Position numbers and translations under genes: made by a program
The notes under the pieces: model-generated
Seen by the model: the letters and a program-made list of their open reading frames with translations, nothing else
What the model was told of the DNA's origin: nothing
Database searches by the model: none
Assembly (NCBI GenBank): GCA_946629405.1
Contig: CAMOXW010000199.1
Coordinates: 1-5,961, forward strand
Reading direction: 5' to 3'
Source of the DNA: an uncultured Ruminococcus sp.
GTDB lineage: Bacteria > Bacillota_A > Clostridia > Oscillospirales > Ruminococcaceae
DNA length: 5,961 nt
Shown: positions 3,933 through 5,961 of the stretch, piece by piece
Layout of the letters: each line of letters opens with the position of its first letter
How positions within the stretch are numbered: the first letter of the stretch is position 1

Positions 3933-5747
3933 ATGAAAAATTTTTTCCGGTCAATGAGCACCTACATCCGTGCCATTCCACATTTTATACTCTTTGAGCT
4001 TGTCTATAAGCTCATAATCCTCGCAGTCGGTGCGCCGCTAATGGCGCTGCTGCTCAACCTCACCATGAAGCTCGCCGGCATCAGCTACCTTGACGATGAG
4101 AGCCTGCTGGTCTACCTCCACAGTCCCGCGACTATCTTCGTGATACTCATATTCCTCCTTATTACGGGATTTTTTGAGTTCGTGGAGCTCTCTGCGCTCG
4201 CTGCCTGCTTCAGCTGCCTCCAGAAACACGAAAAAATAACGGTCGGTGAAATGCTCCGCACCGGTCTTGGCGCCTTCAGGAAAGCCTTCCGGCGGTCGGG
4301 GATACTCCGTTTTGCCCTGTTCACGCTTATGATGCCGCTCGCCGGCTTCACCGTTGCCTCCGGTATCTTCATCGCCCCGCTCATGCCAATCCTCAACAGG
4401 GTTTTCGGCACGATCAGCAGCTACGCCGCGATCGGCGCTTACATCCTCATCGAAACTCTCCTCATCTTTGTCCTCATCAGCCGCAGCTACAGCCTGCACT
4501 TCCTCATACTCACGGACAAGTCCTTCCCGGACTGCGTACAGTCAAGCCGTGAGAAGATCCGCCGCCGGAAATTCCGCATGGCTGCGGCATTCCTGCTCTG
4601 GGCACTGTTCATACTTACCGCGACCTTCCTGCTGACCTTCGGTCTGAGCTTCATTATGATCTACGTCGCAAAGGGCTTCTCAAAAGCCGGCTTCGCTTAC
4701 CACAGAGCGCTGAGAGTGCTGAGCTACACATTCGACGTTTTTACCGCAGTTTCGGCGTTTTTCTCCGCCCCTGCTATGATGTGCTGGCTCACCGGACGCT
4801 TCTTCGCAGACTGCTCCGATGAGCAGATCACCCTGCCCGACCGCAGCCGCAAAAAAATGGACAAGCCCCAGAAGGCTGTCCTCATCACGACCGTCATCGT
4901 CGCCTCTGTCATGGCAAGTGTTGCGTTCTTCCGCGCCGTATATCAGGGTAATATCCTGCTTCACTCCGGCATCTTCACCCGGACGCAGGTCACCGCTCAC
5001 CGCGGCTGTCCGACCGTTGCGCCGGAAAATACTGCCTATTCCTTTGAAGCTGCACTTGAAAGTGATACCGATTATATTGAGCTCGACGTCCAGCTCACCA
5101 GCGACGGTCAGCTCGTGGTCTTCCATGACGACACCCTCGAACGCACTACCAACGGCAAGGGCAAGCTCACCGACCATACCTACGCCGAACTCATGAAGCT
5201 TTCCGCAGGCTGTAAATTCGGCAACGGCACCGATTTCGCCGACGCTAAGATAGTGACCCTTGAGGAAGTCCTTCAGCTTGTCGGCAAGGAAAAAATGCTC
5301 AATATCGAGCTGAAGGACGTCGGCGACTCTGTACGCGCGACTGAAAAAACTGTCGAGCTCATCGAGGAGTACAATATTACCTCATCGTGCTATGTTTCCT
5401 CGTTTTCCTACCCGCTGCTGAAAATAGTAAAGCGGCTCGACCCGAAGATCAAGACCGCACTCATCGCAAATGTCGCTACATCGACCTCTTTCTCCCGCCT
5501 CAAGTACATCGACGCGGTGAGCCTGAACTATATCTTTGTCAACCAGACTATCATTAATACCGCACACCAGAGCGGCAAACGGGTATTCGTATGGACCGTG
5601 GACAACCGCGCGGACATTGAGCAGATGATGCTGCTCGGCGTTGACAATATCATCACCAATGAACCCGATACTGCCGCCGAAGTCGTATACTCCCGCAGCG
5701 TCGGAAAAACCGTTCTCAACATCCTCGAGATTATCTTCGGACGGTGA
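3933..5747 (+). CDS. Membrane-anchored glycerophosphodiester phosphodiesterase
   Basis: The 604-residue protein has an N-terminal half with about seven hydrophobic segments (roughly 15-41, 67-92, 125-152, 163-189, 217-246, 266-294, 314-337), like the membrane domain fused to some Firmicutes GDPDs, and a C-terminal GDPD TIM-barrel (about 350-590). Catalytic motifs are complete: HRG (356-358), PENT (364-367), ELD (383-385), FHDD with His398, IELK with Glu459, WTVD (554-557) and TNEPD (575-579). His356 and His398 are the expected acid/base pair; Glu383, Asp385 and Glu459 the metal ligands. The family hydrolyses glycerophosphodiesters to glycerol-3-phosphate plus an alcohol; the membrane form may act on lipid or teichoic-acid-type substrates. 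I start at ATG 3933; a GTG at 3924 in frame is possible but lacks any Shine-Dalgarno, and even the ATG has only a weak GAAGTG. It has its own perfect promoter and terminator, so it is monocistronic, and it runs opposite to the dockerin genes on both sides. Confidence 0.94.
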   Translation: MKNFFRSMSTYIRAIPHFILFELVYKLIILAVGAPLMALLLNLTMKLAGISYLDDESLLVYLHSPATIFVILIFLLITGFFEFVELSALAACFSCLQKHEKITVGEMLRTGLGAFRKAFRRSGILRFALFTLMMPLAGFTVASGIFIAPLMPILNRVFGTISSYAAIGAYILIETLLIFVLISRSYSLHFLILTDKSFPDCVQSSREKIRRRKFRMAAAFLLWALFILTATFLLTFGLSFIMIYVAKGFSKAGFAYHRALRVLSYTFDVFTAVSAFFSAPAMMCWLTGRFFADCSDEQITLPDRSRKKMDKPQKAVLITTVIVASVMASVAFFRAVYQGNILLHSGIFTRTQVTAHRGCPTVAPENTAYSFEAALESDTDYIELDVQLTSDGQLVVFHDDTLERTTNGKGKLTDHTYAELMKLSAGCKFGNGTDFADAKIVTLEEVLQLVGKEKMLNIELKDVGDSVRATEKTVELIEEYNITSSCYVSSFSYPLLKIVKRLDPKIKTALIANVATSTSFSRLKYIDAVSLNYIFVNQTIINTAHQSGKRVFVWTVDNRADIEQMMLLGVDNIITNEPDTAAEVVYSRSVGKTVLNILEIIFGR

Positions 5748-5757
5748 ACAGGACAAA

Positions 5758-5783
5758 AAAAGGACTGCCGGAGCAGTCCTTTT
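5758..5783. terminator. Bidirectional rho-independent terminator
   Basis: An 11-bp perfect stem (AAAAGGACTGC with GCAGTCCTTTT) and a 4-base loop lie between two convergent genes. It begins 10 bases after the GDPD stop and is followed by GTTTTATT on the plus strand. On the minus strand it begins 12 bases after the dockerin gene stop and continues into a seven-T run. It should serve both. Confidence 0.92.
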
Positions 5784-5795
5784 GTTTTATTCAGT

Positions 5796-5961
5796 TCAGA
5801 CAGGAAGCTTGTTTATAAGACCAAGCTTGAACTTCTGGATAGCAAGTGCATCCTTGTTTGTAAGTCCGGGAGTACCGTCAACATCAGCGTTCTTCTCGCC
5901 TCTGTCTGTGATACCGTCAGGCTTGCCCTTGCTGTACTTGTCGGGGTTGGAAACTACCTGC
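5796..5961 (-). CDS. Dockerin-containing protein, C-terminal 54 codons (partial)
   Basis: The minus-strand frame enters at the right edge and ends at TGA 5796-5798. It encodes the second half of a type I dockerin: VVSNPDKYSKGKPDGIT, then ADVDGTPGLTNKDALAIQKF, ending KLPV. I count 43 of 54 residues identical to the end of the GH9 dockerin, with no gaps, so both probably bind the same class of cohesin. The calcium-binding repeat D-V-D-G-T-P-G-L-T-N-K-D is intact. The catalytic or binding module lies beyond the window, so the enzyme type cannot be stated. The terminator at 5758-5783 follows the stop. Confidence 0.93.
   Translation of the reverse strand, partial: QVVSNPDKYSKGKPDGITDRGEKNADVDGTPGLTNKDALAIQKFKLGLINKLPV

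Larger units (their letters stand above)
3804..3950 (-). pseudogene. Possible 3' end remnant of a lost minus-strand gene
   Basis: A minus-strand frame of 48 codons without a plausible start ends at a TGA (3804-3806). Its last residues, PLAEGKVILDTLTSD, read like an ordinary protein C-terminus, and the stop is followed 16 bases later by a rho-independent-type hairpin, the normal arrangement at a gene end. The upstream part overlaps the perfect plus-strand promoter and the first codons of the GDPD gene, so only the portion from about 3804 to 3880 is likely to be ancestral coding sequence. I cannot name the parent family. It could also be a chance open frame; the terminator spacing is the main support. 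Confidence 0.33.

Noticed and set aside
4038..5177. Long minus-strand frames (153 and 165 codons) opposite the GDPD gene.
   Set aside because: Low-complexity acidic translations complementary to membrane-segment and motif codons of a securely identified gene.

Overview
The window looks like chromosomal DNA from a fibre-degrading, cellulosome-forming Ruminococcus (Clostridia, Oscillospiraceae), close in style to R. flavefaciens or R. champanellensis. The evidence is a secreted family 9 glycoside hydrolase ending in a long pure-threonine linker and a type I dockerin, a second dockerin C-terminus at the right edge, a Thr-linker lipoprotein, AGGAGG-type ribosome binding sites and consensus sigma-A promoters. 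The genus is inferred from these traits, not from a search.

Layout from left to right. At 1-58 (minus) lies the first 19 codons of ribosomal protein L13 (rplM), with a perfect TTGACA-17-TATAAT promoter and a short leader carrying a stem-loop that may be an L13 leader. At 262-303 is a strong minus-strand terminator. Ten bases before its stem, at 313-576, is the 3' end of a minus-strand gene with no usable start, which I call a truncated remnant. At 599-1705 (minus) is a lipoprotein with a Thr-rich linker and two copies of a roughly 140-residue beta-rich domain. At 1804-3600 (minus) is the GH9-dockerin enzyme. The 332 bases at 3601-3932 between the divergent GH9 and GDPD genes hold the GH9 leader and -10 boxes, an orphan minus-strand terminator (3765-3787), the last codons of what looks like another decayed minus-strand gene, and a perfect consensus promoter for the plus-strand gene. 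At 3933-5747 (plus) is a membrane-anchored glycerophosphodiester phosphodiesterase, ending at a bidirectional terminator (5758-5783). At 5796-5961 (minus) is the C-terminus of a second dockerin protein whose body lies outside the window.

Functionally, the GH9 enzyme should be secreted and docked by its dockerin onto a scaffoldin cohesin to cut beta-1,4-glucan. The lipoprotein downstream on the same strand, with no visible terminator between them, may present carbohydrate- or ligand-binding domains at the cell surface. The GDPD gene is inserted in the opposite direction between two dockerin-encoding genes and has no obvious link to fibre breakdown; it should act on glycerophosphodiesters at the membrane. 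Two gene 3' ends without gene bodies, each followed by its own terminator, suggest that this stretch between a conserved ribosomal operon and the dockerin genes has been repeatedly rearranged. I see no CRISPR array, tRNA, rRNA, IS element or defence system.
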